Positions 1 through 9,078 of a stretch of 22,733 nucleotides of DNA are shown here, in pieces. This DNA is from Verrucomicrobia bacterium UBA4286 (GTDB lineage Bacteria > Verrucomicrobiota > Kiritimatiellia > RFP12 > UBA1067). The notes below the pieces were generated by a model. The model searched no databases and was not told the origin of the DNA. It saw only the letters and a list, made by a program, of their open reading frames with translations. A program made the position numbers and the translations under genes. The stretch lies in NCBI GenBank assembly GCA_002395905.1, contig DGVK01000007.1, positions 1-22,733 of the forward strand, given 5' to 3'. How positions within the stretch are numbered: position 1 is the stretch's first letter; every line of letters begins with the position of its first letter.

Positions 1-665
1 CAGATCATGAGAAGATTCTTCTCGTCGCAGAGCGCGCGGACGCCCTTCATGAACTCCTCGGTCGCAGGCGTGACGCCGCCCTCGCCCTGCACCGCCTCAA
101 GCATGATCGCGACGGTCTTGTCGTTCACCGCCGCCTTTACACTTTCAATATCGTTGAAGTCGGCATATGCGAAGCCGACGGGCAGCGGATCGTATCCCTC
201 CTGGCACCACGCCTGGCCGGTCGCGGCGACAGTCGCGAGAGTGCGGCCGTGGAAGCTCTGGCGCATCGTGACGATCTCGTAGCGGCCGCCGTTCTGCGAC
301 CCCCACCTGCGCGCAAGCTTGATCGCCGCCTCGTTCGCCTCGGCGCCCGAATTGCAGAAGAACACCTTGCCGCCAAGTCCCGACAGTTCGACGAGCTTCT
401 GCGCGAGGAGCGTCGCGGGCGTGTTGACGAAAAGGTTGGAACTGTGGGTCATGGAACCCGCCTGCTCGCGTATCGCCTCGACGACACGCGGGTGGCAGTG
501 GCCCACGTTGTGAACCGCTATGCCGCTCGTGAAATCGTAGTAGACGCGGTTGTCCACGTCGCGAACCGTGACACCCGTCCCGCTCGCCAGCGCAAGCGTC
601 GGCGCATAGGTCGGCATCACCTTAGACTTGTAAAGATCGATGATCTCCTGTGTGTTGCTGCTCAT
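1..665 (-). CDS. argD: Acetylornithine aminotransferase (partial, C-terminus beyond window)
   Basis: PLP-dependent fold-type I class III aminotransferase. It converts N-acetylglutamate semialdehyde to N2-acetylornithine in cytoplasmic arginine synthesis. The 221 residues present include the substrate-binding N-terminus, the CNSGAEANEAAIKLAR segment (about residues 104-119) that contacts the cofactor phosphate, FHGRT (138-142) and the EAVQGEGGV segment (190-198). The window ends just before the expected DEVQ motif and the PLP lysine, so catalytic completeness cannot be judged. The ATG start (665-663) overlaps the argB TGA as ATGA, which implies translational coupling and supports this start. 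Class III aminotransferases for ornithine, GABA or succinylornithine are similar, but adjacency to argB makes argD by far the best reading. Confidence 0.95.
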   Translation of the reverse strand, partial: MSSNTQEIIDLYKSKVMPTYAPTLALASGTGVTVRDVDNRVYYDFTSGIAVHNVGHCHPRVVEAIREQAGSMTHSSNLFVNTPATLLAQKLVELSGLGGKVFFCNSGAEANEAAIKLARRWGSQNGGRYEIVTMRQSFHGRTLATVAATGQAWCQEGYDPLPVGFAYADFNDIESVKAAVNDKTVAIMLEAVQGEGGVTPATEEFMKGVRALCDEKNLLMI

Positions 666-1522
666 TCCGTTATCTCCGTTCCCACGCCTTCGCGCGTAAA
701 TATCTCCAAAAGGAGCGAGTGCGCCATCCTGCCGTCGACGAGGTGCACCTTGCGCACCCCGGCGCGTATCGCGTCGGCGCAGCTTTCGATTTTCGGAAGC
801 ATCCCTCCCGAGAGGACTCCATCCTCCTTCAATGTAGCGATGTCGTCAAGCCTGAGGGTGGAGAACAGGGTCGACGGATCGTCCGGGTCGCGAAGCAGAC
901 CTGGCACGTCGGAAACAAGCGCGAACTTGCGAACCCTCAGTGCCTTGGCAAGCGCGGCGGCCGCGAAGTCGGCGTTCACGTTGTAGAGATGCTGGTCGCC
1001 CTCGCCCGTTCCGAGCGGCGTCACTACGGGGACTATCCCCGCGTCGAGCATCTCGCGCACCGCGCGCGTATCGACGCGCGTCACGCGCCCCACATAGCCG
1101 CGGTCGGGCTCGGTTATGCGCTCGGCGGAAAACATCCAGTTGCCGTGAAGAGGTCTCGCGTTCGCGCCGCGCTCCTGAAGACGGCGCACGAGGTCGGGAT
1201 TCACGGCGTTGTTGAGGGTTTTGCGGACGATCTCCATGGTCGCCTCGTCAGTGACCCTCTGGCCGTCGACGAAACGGGGCTCGTGGCCGCTCTCCTTTAT
1301 GGCGCGGGAAATGGCCTTGCCGCCGCCGTGGACGATCACAACCTTTATGCCGACGGCGTTCATGAGAGCTATGTCGCCCATAAGAGAGTCGAGATTCTCC
1401 TCGACTTCCATTACGGACCCTCCGAGCTTCAGGAGGACTACCGACCCCTTGAAGTCCTGTATGTAAGGCAGCGCCTCCATGAGGACCGCTGCCTTGGCCA
1501 TAGCTGTCTCTAGCCTGTGCAT
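662..1522 (-). CDS. argB: Acetylglutamate kinase
   Basis: Phosphorylates N-acetyl-L-glutamate with ATP, the second step of arginine synthesis; cytoplasmic amino acid kinase fold. Visible motifs (286-residue numbering): K-L-G-G-S at 32-36 for phosphate binding, HGGGK at 65-69, FVDGQRVTDEAT at 84-95, the YNVNADFAAAALA stretch for substrate binding, and SDVPGLL near the nucleotide site. The N-terminal helix reading KAAVLMEALPYIQ is the type found in hexameric, arginine-inhibited enzymes, so feedback inhibition is plausible but inferred. An in-frame ATG at 1501 (MAKAAV) is an alternative start; neither start has a strong Shine-Dalgarno. The gene lies 27 bp after the VOC gene and overlaps argD by 4 bp. 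Confidence 0.95.
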   Translation of the reverse strand: MHRLETAMAKAAVLMEALPYIQDFKGSVVLLKLGGSVMEVEENLDSLMGDIALMNAVGIKVVIVHGGGKAISRAIKESGHEPRFVDGQRVTDEATMEIVRKTLNNAVNPDLVRRLQERGANARPLHGNWMFSAERITEPDRGYVGRVTRVDTRAVREMLDAGIVPVVTPLGTGEGDQHLYNVNADFAAAALAKALRVRKFALVSDVPGLLRDPDDPSTLFSTLRLDDIATLKEDGVLSGGMLPKIESCADAIRAGVRKVHLVDGRMAHSLLLEIFTREGVGTEITE

Positions 1523-1549
1523 CGCATTTGTCCAGCCGGCGGCCGAGCC

Positions 1550-1924
1550 CTACTTGATGAAGATCGACTTCTCGCGGCGGCACAGCTGGATCGCCACACC
1601 CCACGGATCGCGAAGAATCGCCATGTGGAACGCGGGGTTCTCCAGCTTGAGCTGCTCAAGCGTCGCGCCTGCCGCCACAAGACGGTCGACATCGGCCTTG
1701 ACGTCCTCAGAGACGAACGCCACGTGAAGCGTCATGGAGTTCATGGCCTTGTAGTCCGGCGCGGCGGGCGTCTCGCCCGTGCGGTAGATTTCAAGCCCCG
1801 ACTCCCCGGAGTCGTCCATCAGAAACCCGGGGTTGGACGAAACGCGCATCCCGAGGTTCTTGCACCACCACGCCTTGAACGCCTCGGCGTCAGGCACATC
1901 GATCGCCACGTGTTCGATCTTCAT
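1550..1924 (-). CDS. VOC-superfamily (glyoxalase/bleomycin-resistance fold) protein
   Basis: 124-residue single-domain vicinal oxygen chelate protein with two beta-alpha-beta-beta-beta modules. Candidate metal ligands at the usual positions are H5 (IEHVAIDV), E45 (LEIYR), H67 (TLHVAF) and Q113 (AIQLC), a glyoxalase-I-like H-E-H-Q set. The segment RDPWGVAIQL near the C-terminus is the common closing motif of the family. The family includes glyoxalase I, dioxygenases, epimerases and antibiotic-binding proteins, and substrate cannot be assigned from sequence. The gene sits 6 bp after yebC and 27 bp before argB, so it is co-transcribed with them. A housekeeping detoxification or isomerase role is more likely than resistance. 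No truncation is seen. Confidence 0.88.
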   Translation of the reverse strand: MKIEHVAIDVPDAEAFKAWWCKNLGMRVSSNPGFLMDDSGESGLEIYRTGETPAAPDYKAMNSMTLHVAFVSEDVKADVDRLVAAGATLEQLKLENPAFHMAILRDPWGVAIQLCRREKSIFIK

Positions 1925-1930
1925 GGCCCG

Positions 1931-2695
1931 TCAGCCTTCCGCTTCAAGAGCGGCGTCGACCTCGTCGGTCGTTTCCATGTTGTTGTAGACGTCCTGCACG
2001 TCCTCGAGGTCCTCGAGCATGTCGATGAACTTCTGGAGCGCCTTGGCCGTCGCGACGTCGCTCACGGGCGTCGTCATGTTGGGGACCAGCCCGACAGAGG
2101 AGTTCTCCTCGTCAACGGCAATGCCGGCGTTCTTGATTCCTTCGAGAACTGCCGTGAAGTCGTTCGGCTGGCACTTGACGGTGAAGCCGCCGTCCTCGAC
2201 GACCACGTCTTCGGCGCCGACGTCGAGCGCGACCTCGGTGACCTTGTCTTCGTCAATGCCATCCTTCGCGGGGATCATGATCTGGCCCATGCGGTCGAAG
2301 AGACGCGAGGCGCTGCCCTGCTTGGCAAATTCGAGACCGTTCTTCTTGAAGACGTTGCCGACCTCGGCCGCCGCACGGTTCTTGTTGTCGGTAAGCACGT
2401 TGACGACGAACGCGACACCGCCCTTGATACCCTCGTACTGCGCGTCGACGAGCGCCGCCGACTCGAGCTCGCCCGTACCCTTCTTGATGGCGCGGTCGAT
2501 GTTGTCGTTGGGCATCTGCGCGGCTTTGGCCTTCGCAATCAGCGTGCGCAGGGTCGGATTGTTGTCTGGATTGCCGCCCTTCGCCTTGACTACGATGGTG
2601 ATCTCCTTGCCGAGCTTGGAGAATATTTTACCCTTCTTGGCGTCTGCCGCGCCCTTCGCGCGCTTGATTGTCGCCCAGTGGCTGTGACCTGACAT
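1931..2695 (-). CDS. yebC: YebC/PmpR family protein (TACO1 family)
   Basis: 254 residues, close to the usual 240-250. The start is canonical: GHSHWATIKRAKGAADAKKG then KIFSKLGKEI, followed by the NP-x-LR-x-LI-x-KAKA-x-MP-x-DNI-x-RAIKKG block (about 42-74), and YEG at the start of domain 2. Family members are annotated as DNA-binding transcriptional regulators, and work on some members and on mitochondrial TACO1 points to a role in translation of difficult (polyproline) sequences. Either role is known for the family and cannot be separated here. A good Shine-Dalgarno (AAAGGA, about 8 nt upstream of ATG) fixes the start. The gene lies 59 bp downstream of infA, which fits a translation-related operon. 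Confidence 0.95.
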   Translation of the reverse strand: MSGHSHWATIKRAKGAADAKKGKIFSKLGKEITIVVKAKGGNPDNNPTLRTLIAKAKAAQMPNDNIDRAIKKGTGELESAALVDAQYEGIKGGVAFVVNVLTDNKNRAAAEVGNVFKKNGLEFAKQGSASRLFDRMGQIMIPAKDGIDEDKVTEVALDVGAEDVVVEDGGFTVKCQPNDFTAVLEGIKNAGIAVDEENSSVGLVPNMTTPVSDVATAKALQKFIDMLEDLEDVQDVYNNMETTDEVDAALEAEG

Positions 2696-2754
2696 GATTT
2701 GTTTCCTTTCGAGTGATGTTCGGAATGTTACGGTGAAAGCAGCGAATCGGCGTC

Positions 2755-3000
2755 TTAGTGCGCGGGAGGCGGCGACTCCTTGTGGCGGTAGGTTATACGA
2801 CCCTTGCCGAGGTCATAGGGCGAAATCTCGACGGTGACAGTGTCGCCTATCGCGATTTTGATGAAGAACTTGCGCATCTTGCCGGAGATGTGTGCGAGCA
2901 CTTCATGCCCGTTTTCAAGCCTTACCTTGTACATGGTGGCAGGCAGAACCTTGGTGACGACTCCCGTCACCTCAATCGCCTGGTCTTCTTCTTTCGCCAT
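2755..3000 (-). CDS. infA: Translation initiation factor IF-1
   Basis: 81-residue S1/OB-fold protein that binds the 30S A-site during initiation. The family signature is intact: IEVTGVV near residue 9, the [17 protein letters not shown] block (28-44), and [16 protein letters not shown] (59-74). The C-terminal tail ESPPPAH is an extension past the usual YRHK end. A longer open frame continues upstream, but its N-terminal part has no IF-1 similarity. The MAKEED start is the conserved one, with an AAGG Shine-Dalgarno upstream. The gene is first in the infA-yebC-VOC-argB-argD run and has its own promoter. It is not next to ribosomal protein genes, unlike in many bacteria. Confidence 0.97.
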   Translation of the reverse strand: MAKEEDQAIEVTGVVTKVLPATMYKVRLENGHEVLAHISGKMRKFFIKIAIGDTVTVEISPYDLGKGRITYRHKESPPPAH

Positions 3001-3033
3001 TCGTTCAACCTTTTTTGTCTGTAAAACTTGAAT

Positions 3034-3063
3034 AGTATACCATAATCCGCCGCCAAAGTGCAA
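3034..3063 (-). promoter_or_regulatory. Sigma70-type promoter of infA operon
   Basis: On the minus strand, a -35 TTGCAC (3063-3058) and a -10 TATACT (3039-3034) are separated by 18 bp. TGG directly before the -10 gives an extended -10. It lies 33 bp upstream of the infA ATG and begins beside the 3' end of the macroglobulin gene, for which no intrinsic terminator is visible. Read-through from upstream is therefore also possible. Confidence 0.7.
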
Positions 3064-3086
3064 CCTCCAAGGCGACGCGGGAATTG

Positions 3087-6000
3087 TCATCTGGGGCGCA
3101 GCACCTTTACGCGCGAGGGCGCGCCGCCCGCTCTCAGCGACGGCGTGTACATCGCCTCGACCGAAGGACCCGGCAGAACGAACTCGCCCGACGTGACCAC
3201 ACGAACAGGATAGCAGAACTTCACCGCCTCGCCCCTGTCCAGACGGAACCTGCCGGAGAACACCAGCATCCTGTCGTCCCGCGCGTCGCTGCGCATGACC
3301 CACTTCACCCCCTTTTGTTCGCACCACTTGAACTGCGTCGGATCGAGCGGCGAATGTATCGGTTCGAATGCGCCTGCAAAGAGGTCTTCAACCACAAGGT
3401 CCGACAGAACGCGCGACTCCTCCGAAGAGAGCGAAATCTCCACCACAAGCATGTCGCCGCAGACGAGGTTGGCCAGGTCCGCCGGCGTTCCTTCGGGCGT
3501 GAAGAACCGGCGCGAAATCGAAAGCCCCGCGGATTCCTCCTTTATCTGCGACACGTCTGGCAGCGTAAGCGAGCCCCACGATATGAACGCAGTCGCGTCG
3601 CCCGTGTTGACGATATGCACGGCGCCCTTCGCCGCATCAAGCCCGTCGTCGATGCGGAACGTCTCGCGCTTGGCGACATCGTGCACGAAGTTCGCACCCT
3701 GCAGCGTCACTTTAGGTTCTCCGCCTTTGGCAGGACGGCGGCTGAAATATGCGCCGAGCGCCATGAGCGCATGGGAATTATCCGACGTCGTGCCCCAGCT
3801 GAACCTCTCCCTGTCGCGATGCGCGGCGAGATACTGCACGAGCGGTTCCGCGCGCACGTCGTCCGGGTCGAGCTCGAGAATGGCGATCAGCGCGAACGAG
3901 GCCTCCTTCACGGACGCCGGCGAAAGCGCGTTCGCGAGAAGCGCCTCCGCGCGCTGGCGGTCGCCTGTGGCGGCAAACGCGCGAGCAAGCCTCGCTCTGG
4001 ATATGAGCGAGAGCCCGTCGCGCCTGTCGTAGAGGCGGAACATGCGGTCCTTGTCAGGAGCGCCGGCCAGCGCAAGCGTGTGGCAGGCGTAGGCAGAGAC
4101 CGTGTCGTTCGTCGAAAGCGCCCAGCGGCCGAGAAACTTCATCACATAGCCCTTTGCGGCGCTGTTGAGAACTACGCCGCTCTTCTCGGCCTCGACAAGA
4201 AAGTGCGCCGCGTAAAGCGAAACCTCCCTGTCCCACGGGGCGGAGTTGCAGTCGGGCCACATCACGAAATCGTTCGCGCGCACCATGGATTCAACGCGGC
4301 GCACGCCCGCCTCGATGCAATCCGCGCTGCGGCTGCCGTTCTTCGACGGAACCGTCGCAAGAATCCCGCCGGATGTCACAAGCGGGAAAATGCGGGAGGC
4401 TGTCTGCTCAAGGCAGCCATGCGGATAGTCGGCAAGCCAGTCCAGCGCGGCGGACAGTTCGCCCATCGGCGAATCGGAGAGCGACAGCGTGCGGTGCGAC
4501 GCCTCCGACGCCGGGAATTCGACGCTCTCTCCCGGCTCCAGACGGATCGCGCCCGCCGTTTCGCGCCATGCAACCGCAGGGCGCACGGGCAGTTCAATAT
4601 CTGAAGCGTGGGTCTCGCCGAACCCGCAGACCTCGAAACGCAGATATCCCTCTCCCGTTCTCACGCCCTTTGCGCGGAAGAAGAGGTTTGTCGACGCATC
4701 CTTCGCGAGAGTCAGCACACCTCTGGCGGGCGCCATCTCGATGGCGTGCCAGCCCTTCACTTCATATGTGACCTCTCCGTCGGCTCCGCCGCGGTTGGAA
4801 ATCGGCAGAGTCACATCGAACACGTCGCCCGGCGCGACAAAGCGGGGCGCGTCGGGCTGCGCGACGAGCTTCGGCGCGACCTTGCGGCGGACGGACGCCG
4901 AGCCTGCGGCGGACGGGGTGTAGACGACAGCCGTCACGCGCACTTCTCCTATGAACTCAGGCAGTTTGAAGGATGTAGCGGCCTTCCCTTCATTGAGAGG
5001 AACCCTGGCCTGCCACAGCGCGAGCGGCTTGAAGCGGCGCGTCGGCACAGGGCTTACACGCCCGAGCATCTCGGCGCCGAAACCGCCGCCTGTTTTCACA
5101 CCGCTTGCAGAAAGGCCGCTCTCTATAACCGGCAGAAGCTTGTGATAGAGGTCGTAGAGCGGATGCGCCGCCGTGCAAGGCAGGGCGAAATAATGTATCG
5201 GGTCGGGCGTCTCTTCGCCGGTGAGCAGGTTTATACCCTCGTCCACAACAGTGACCACCGCCACCGCGTCCGGCGCGACGCCGCCTGCCGCCGACGCAAC
5301 GTCAAGAGCCGCCTCGACAACCGCGCCGCCTCTGCCGCCGGACGGCAGCCGCACCGACGCGTCAAGCGAGACTTCCAGCTCGTCCTCCGCGCGGCGCACG
5401 ACCAAAGTCGTCTCGCCGTGCGCACGGAACGCCAGATGGCGCGCGTTCGCCTCCACGCCCTGCACGACGGACATCGTGACATCCACATTCGGCGCCCATG
5501 ACGCCTCGGCCGTGCGCAGCGTGATTTCGCTCGTCGCGTTTGTGAGGGCCACCACCTCGCTGTAGACCTCGCCGTCGCGCAGAACGCTGAGAAGCGCCGC
5601 GCCGGTGAACGGCGACTTCACTATAAGACGCGGTGTTTCTCCCGGACGGTAGAAAGCCTTGTCCGGAAGAATCGTCACCTCGGTCGGGTTCGCGAGCGGC
5701 GCGCGGACGGCTTCATCTCCCCAGTCCGCGAGATAGAACGTGCGGCCGAAAGACGCGCCTGTCGCCGTATCGGTAAGGGTGAGCGCGTAGTCGCCGCACT
5801 CTCTGAGCGGGATCGTGAACTCGCTCACGCCGTTGGTTGAGGTGGTGAGCGTCACGCCGTCTACGGCTACGGTTCGCGTGCGCGTCGCGTCCCATGTGCT
5901 CCAGCCGTCGCTCTTCCTGCGGTAGGCGTAGACAGTGTCGATGCGCTCGATCTTCATCTTGAGCGTCTTGGGTTCGGTGACGAGAGAACCGTCCGGCGCG

Positions 6001-8156
6001 ACGCACACGAGCGAGGCGCGCGGAGCGCCGCTCTCCGGACGCCGCAGCCATTCGGGAACGGTCGTTCCGATATAATAAGGATAATAGTGGAGGATCGCGC
6101 TCCTGCGCGCCGTCGCCGGTCGGCCGCCGTCCTCGAACACGGTCCCCTGCCCTGTCGCGCGCACCGCCGCGCGCGGCAGACCGCTGTCGGCCCAGAGCGG
6201 CGCTTCAAAGGAGCAGCGTCCGTTCTCGTCGAGAGTGCGGCGCGAAAGCCGGCGGAAGCTCGGCTTGAGGCCGAAGTCGTCGTTGCCGAAGCGGAACCCC
6301 TTCCAGGCGGCCGGCGCAAAGGGAACATCCTCGAAGACAACCGCGCCCTCGACACCGAGCGAACGGGCCGGGCCGCCGTAAAGATGCTCGGCCGAAACAG
6401 AGAAGGTGAAGTTCGACGGCGCCTGGCTCTCCTGCGCCTCGACCGCGACGCGTATCTGCGGCGGCGCGAACTCCTCGATCTTCACATCTCGACGGCCAAG
6501 CTCGCGACCGTCCCTGCCGGGCGTCTTGAGCACAAACGTCCACACGCCGCTCGGCTGCTCGGCAGGGACCGAGAACCTGTCGCAGGACACCGCGCCGGAC
6601 TCGTCGGGCATAAGCGCCATACGCGAATAATCGTTCCCCTGCGGATTGCGCAGAACGAGTTCGACGGGGAACGGCGAGGGGGCTTTAGCTGTGCCGTCGC
6701 GCAGAAGCGCGTGGACGAAAATCTTCTCGCCGTGGCGGTATATCCCGCGCTCGGACCACACGAACGCCGTGCACTGGCGGGCTTTGAGATATTCGTCGCG
6801 TGCGCCGCCCGGATACGTCTCGTCAACCTCCATGGAGCTGCGAAGAGCCATGAACGACATGTCGTCGGCGTTCTCCGAAATCACGACCACCGCGAAAGGC
6901 TCGCCTTTGGCGACGCGCCTGGCGGAACACCAACCGTTCGCGTCCGTGCGGCCTTCGGCGACGCGTATGTTCGCGGCGGAGTAGACTTCCACCCATGCGT
7001 CCGGAACCGGGCGGCCGGTCGTAAGTGACGTGACCCACACTCCGGTCGAATCACCGGCGCGGCGCACGCTGAGACCCAGGTCGGAGACGCACACAAGCCT
7101 GTAGCGGTTGGGGTTCGCGGGGGTCTTGTCGTCGCTCCACCAGTATACGTAATCTTTGCGGGGGATGTCGGCGCTGCGCACAGTCACGAGAAACACGCCG
7201 CGCACAAGCCCGCCGTCTCGCATCGAAAGAGGTATCGCAAGCGTCTCTTTCACATTCGCCTTGTTTGCGCACCGCACAATGTTCGTCTCGGCCTCGCCCG
7301 AAAGCTCGCCGGTCGCCTCCTCGTCGGCGTTCTGATGCCAGGTGTTCGAGTACACGCCTTCGTCGCGTGCGAGAAGCTGCACGACGTTGCGCGGCTCGAC
7401 ACGGCGTATTTCGGTATGGACGTTAGTCACATTCACCGCCTCCACCCCGATCGCGCGCGCGCCGCCCGGCGGCAGGTAGCGTCCCTCGCTCGCGAACTTG
7501 ACCAGCGGGTCGGCGTCCTTGCGGCGGAAGGTCATCGTCCAGTCCTCCGCAAGCGCGCCGGGTGTAGCTATGTCGGCGCTTTTCCCGTAAAGCGGCAGGC
7601 CCTTGCGGATGAGAAGCTTCACGTCGGTTCTGTAGGCGAAGTCGCCGTAGACATGCAGATGTGGCTCATAAGACCCCGTCTTGTAGTTGTACACTGCTTT
7701 GTAACTGAAGCTCACAACGCCCTCGTTGAGCGGAGAAACCTCGATATAGCGGCGCACGGCATCCATATCAGGCCTGTCCGACAGATGTATGTCGAGACGG
7801 CTGTCGCCATCATAGTCGACGTCGACCACCTTCATCTGCGGCTCGCCGGGGCGCTCGCCGTCACTGCTCCTGCCGCCTGCCGCTTTCGCCGCCGCGCGTA
7901 TCTCGCGCCTCGCAATATCGTCCGGCGACTCGTCGGCGCCCGCCTGCGGAGCATCCGCTTTCTTCTGCTCCTCATGCGTTTCGGACGCAGAAGGAAGGTC
8001 GTTCACGCAAACCGTATTGTCCGCCGCGAGAATGCGGCAGTCATGGTTCTTTTCATACGCCTTGACTTTCGCGAGCGTCCATCCAAGCGTCACGAGCGAA
8101 GCGAGCGCGATGGCGGTCGCCGCCGCCAGCCAGCCGATCATGAATTTCTTGTTCAT
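3087..8156 (-). CDS. Bacterial alpha-2-macroglobulin with CLEQ thioester, membrane-anchored
   Basis: 1,689-residue envelope protein. A single N-terminal hydrophobic segment (about 7-27) has no lipobox cysteine, so it is a signal-anchor or cleaved signal peptide, unlike the lipoprotein YfhM of E. coli. Macroglobulin-type beta domains follow. Recognisable parts are the MG/A2M_N region ([13 protein letters not shown] near 462), the [11 protein letters not shown] segment near 969, the A2M core ([13 protein letters not shown] then [12 protein letters not shown], about 1045-1075) and the thioester motif [12 protein letters not shown] with C1248 and Q1251. An alpha-toroid region comes next, and then the C-terminal receptor-like beta domain. 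The family traps invading proteases in the periplasm by thioester chemistry after bait cleavage. The gene lies 28 bp downstream of the LysM gene, and no pbpC-like gene is present. An AAGGA site about 10 nt upstream supports the start. Confidence 0.95.
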   Translation of the reverse strand: MNKKFMIGWLAAATAIALASLVTLGWTLAKVKAYEKNHDCRILAADNTVCVNDLPSASETHEEQKKADAPQAGADESPDDIARREIRAAAKAAGGRSSDGERPGEPQMKVVDVDYDGDSRLDIHLSDRPDMDAVRRYIEVSPLNEGVVSFSYKAVYNYKTGSYEPHLHVYGDFAYRTDVKLLIRKGLPLYGKSADIATPGALAEDWTMTFRRKDADPLVKFASEGRYLPPGGARAIGVEAVNVTNVHTEIRRVEPRNVVQLLARDEGVYSNTWHQNADEEATGELSGEAETNIVRCANKANVKETLAIPLSMRDGGLVRGVFLVTVRSADIPRKDYVYWWSDDKTPANPNRYRLVCVSDLGLSVRRAGDSTGVWVTSLTTGRPVPDAWVEVYSAANIRVAEGRTDANGWCSARRVAKGEPFAVVVISENADDMSFMALRSSMEVDETYPGGARDEYLKARQCTAFVWSERGIYRHGEKIFVHALLRDGTAKAPSPFPVELVLRNPQGNDYSRMALMPDESGAVSCDRFSVPAEQPSGVWTFVLKTPGRDGRELGRRDVKIEEFAPPQIRVAVEAQESQAPSNFTFSVSAEHLYGGPARSLGVEGAVVFEDVPFAPAAWKGFRFGNDDFGLKPSFRRLSRRTLDENGRCSFEAPLWADSGLPRAAVRATGQGTVFEDGGRPATARRSAILHYYPYYIGTTVPEWLRRPESGAPRASLVCVAPDGSLVTEPKTLKMKIERIDTVYAYRRKSDGWSTWDATRTRTVAVDGVTLTTSTNGVSEFTIPLRECGDYALTLTDTATGASFGRTFYLADWGDEAVRAPLANPTEVTILPDKAFYRPGETPRLIVKSPFTGAALLSVLRDGEVYSEVVALTNATSEITLRTAEASWAPNVDVTMSVVQGVEANARHLAFRAHGETTLVVRRAEDELEVSLDASVRLPSGGRGGAVVEAALDVASAAGGVAPDAVAVVTVVDEGINLLTGEETPDPIHYFALPCTAAHPLYDLYHKLLPVIESGLSASGVKTGGGFGAEMLGRVSPVPTRRFKPLALWQARVPLNEGKAATSFKLPEFIGEVRVTAVVYTPSAAGSASVRRKVAPKLVAQPDAPRFVAPGDVFDVTLPISNRGGADGEVTYEVKGWHAIEMAPARGVLTLAKDASTNLFFRAKGVRTGEGYLRFEVCGFGETHASDIELPVRPAVAWRETAGAIRLEPGESVEFPASEASHRTLSLSDSPMGELSAALDWLADYPHGCLEQTASRIFPLVTSGGILATVPSKNGSRSADCIEAGVRRVESMVRANDFVMWPDCNSAPWDREVSLYAAHFLVEAEKSGVVLNSAAKGYVMKFLGRWALSTNDTVSAYACHTLALAGAPDKDRMFRLYDRRDGLSLISRARLARAFAATGDRQRAEALLANALSPASVKEASFALIAILELDPDDVRAEPLVQYLAAHRDRERFSWGTTSDNSHALMALGAYFSRRPAKGGEPKVTLQGANFVHDVAKRETFRIDDGLDAAKGAVHIVNTGDATAFISWGSLTLPDVSQIKEESAGLSISRRFFTPEGTPADLANLVCGDMLVVEISLSSEESRVLSDLVVEDLFAGAFEPIHSPLDPTQFKWCEQKGVKWVMRSDARDDRMLVFSGRFRLDRGEAVKFCYPVRVVTSGEFVLPGPSVEAMYTPSLRAGGAPSRVKVLRPR

Positions 8157-8184
8157 AGTGCCTGAGTCCTTGTCGATCGATTCC

Positions 8185-8610
8185 TTACTCCACGCCGTTC
8201 TTGACCTTTATCTTCTGGCCTACCATGAGCAGGCTCAGCTCTTTGATGGACTTGCCGTTCAACTCTGCAAGCTCCGCCAGTGAACTGCCGTCGAGTTTGG
8301 CGATCTTGGAAAGATTGTCGCCGGGCTTCACGGTGTAATACATGTCGCCTGCAGGAACCGCCCGCGGTCCGTCCGAAGAGGCGGCGGGGGGCTGGGAGGT
8401 CTGCGAAGGCTTGGCGTCGCCGTGTGCCGCGACGGTCTCCTTTTCCGCTGACACGTCGGCCGGCGCAGGCGGCTGCTTCACAGCAGGCGCGGGCGTATCT
8501 CCCGTGCCAGACAGGGCGCCGAACCCTATAAACAAGACTATAACGAGCACATGCAGCCCGAGACTCGCGGCGACAGACACGGTCCAAAGCATTGCGCGAT
8601 CTGATTCCAT
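8185..8610 (-). CDS. Membrane-anchored LysM-domain protein
   Basis: 141 residues. One transmembrane helix (about 8-34) follows a short N-terminus. A Pro/Ala/Ser-rich linker (about 38-88) leads to one C-terminal LysM domain (about 91-137) with the usual YTVKPGDNLSKIA start, a middle LAELNG and closing GQKIKV. LysM binds N-acetylglucosamine-containing glycans, so this probably holds peptidoglycan from the inner membrane. No enzymatic domain is attached. A Shine-Dalgarno AGAAGGAG lies 7-10 nt before the ATG. It is the first gene of a two-gene unit with the alpha-2-macroglobulin, 28 bp apart, suggesting a shared envelope role. It could help locate the macroglobulin at the wall, which is inference. 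Confidence 0.92.
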   Translation of the reverse strand: MESDRAMLWTVSVAASLGLHVLVIVLFIGFGALSGTGDTPAPAVKQPPAPADVSAEKETVAAHGDAKPSQTSQPPAASSDGPRAVPAGDMYYTVKPGDNLSKIAKLDGSSLAELAELNGKSIKELSLLMVGQKIKVKNGVE

Positions 8611-8648
8611 TTCGAAGACTCCTTCTTCTTCTCACATTTTGGTGAGAG

Positions 8649-8677
8649 ATGATACCGAATTAGCGTCCACTTCGCAA
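8649..8677 (-). promoter_or_regulatory. Sigma70-type promoter of lysM-macroglobulin operon
   Basis: Minus strand: -35 TTGCGA (8677-8672), 17-bp spacer, -10 TATCAT (8654-8649). The predicted start is about 30 nt upstream of the LysM ATG. The -35 box lies within a short inverted repeat CACTT-CGC-AAGTG, which could be an operator or chance. Confidence 0.65.
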
Positions 8678-8890
8678 GTGTTTTTTTCAGATTTTTTGGC
8701 CACCCGATTTTTCTGCGCCTGCCGAGTCCTTAAGACCCCACACGCGGTTTTGCAGTTGTGTCTGCGACAGGGCCCGCCCCCTCCCGCCGAGGGCGGAACA
8801 TCGCCAATAGATGTTTTAAGCCCCTTCCCAAGGCGTTTTCACCGCTACCCTGGGGTGTCCCGACCTCCGCCCCCCGATGTCCTGAGCAAA

Positions 8891-9062
8891 TTGGTTAGCA
8901 AATTGACTCAATTGGTTAGCCACTTTGTCCAACTGGTTAGCAAGTTGCGCCAACTTGCTAACCAATTTACTCAAGTCACCGCAGGGAGATGTTCATGTCA
9001 CCGCAGGGAGAGGCTCAAGACACCACAGGGAGAGGCTCAATACATGGCAGGGAGGCGGTCAA
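8891..9062. repeat. Tandem array: four 21-bp units then four 22-bp units
   Basis: Four 21-bp units begin at 8891, 8912, 8933 and 8954. The first three share the core TGGTTAGC and the fourth carries the reverse complement GCTAACC. Four 22-bp units follow directly at 8975, 8997, 9019 and 9041, with core CACCGCAGGGAGA (degenerate in the last). Nearly every unit ends in a C-A-A or C-A-T junction, so one periodicity runs across both unit types. The 21-bp part can be read as heptads of the LVSKLxQ kind on the plus strand, and similar heptads on the minus. The 22-bp part breaks any reading frame, which argues against coding as the reason for the array. Units abut without spacers, so it is not CRISPR. 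Confidence 0.85.
8934..8964. repeat. 14-bp perfect inverted repeat with 3-nt loop
   Basis: TGGTTAGCAAGTTG (8934-8947), loop CGC, then the exact reverse complement (8951-8964). Beyond one mismatch, two further pairs form. It lies at the junction where the third 21-bp unit meets the inverted fourth unit. There is no T-run on either side, so it is not a typical intrinsic terminator. It could form a cruciform or a strong RNA hairpin. Confidence 0.85.
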
Positions 9063-9078
9063 TACATGCCGCTAAGCA

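Noticed and set aside
1517..2692. Plus-strand open frame of 391 codons over yebC and the VOC gene
   Set aside because: Antisense shadow spanning two well-identified genes and no ribosome site.
3084..4604. Plus-strand open frame of 506 codons over the macroglobulin 3' end
   Set aside because: Arg/His-rich composition typical of antisense frames in high-GC genes; the overlapping macroglobulin has clear motifs.
8797..8820. Plus-strand terminator (6-bp hairpin then TTTT)
   Set aside because: Weak stem, short T-run and no plus-strand gene upstream of it.
8891..9062. CRISPR array
   Set aside because: Units of 21-22 bp abut directly with no unique spacers, and no cas genes are present.
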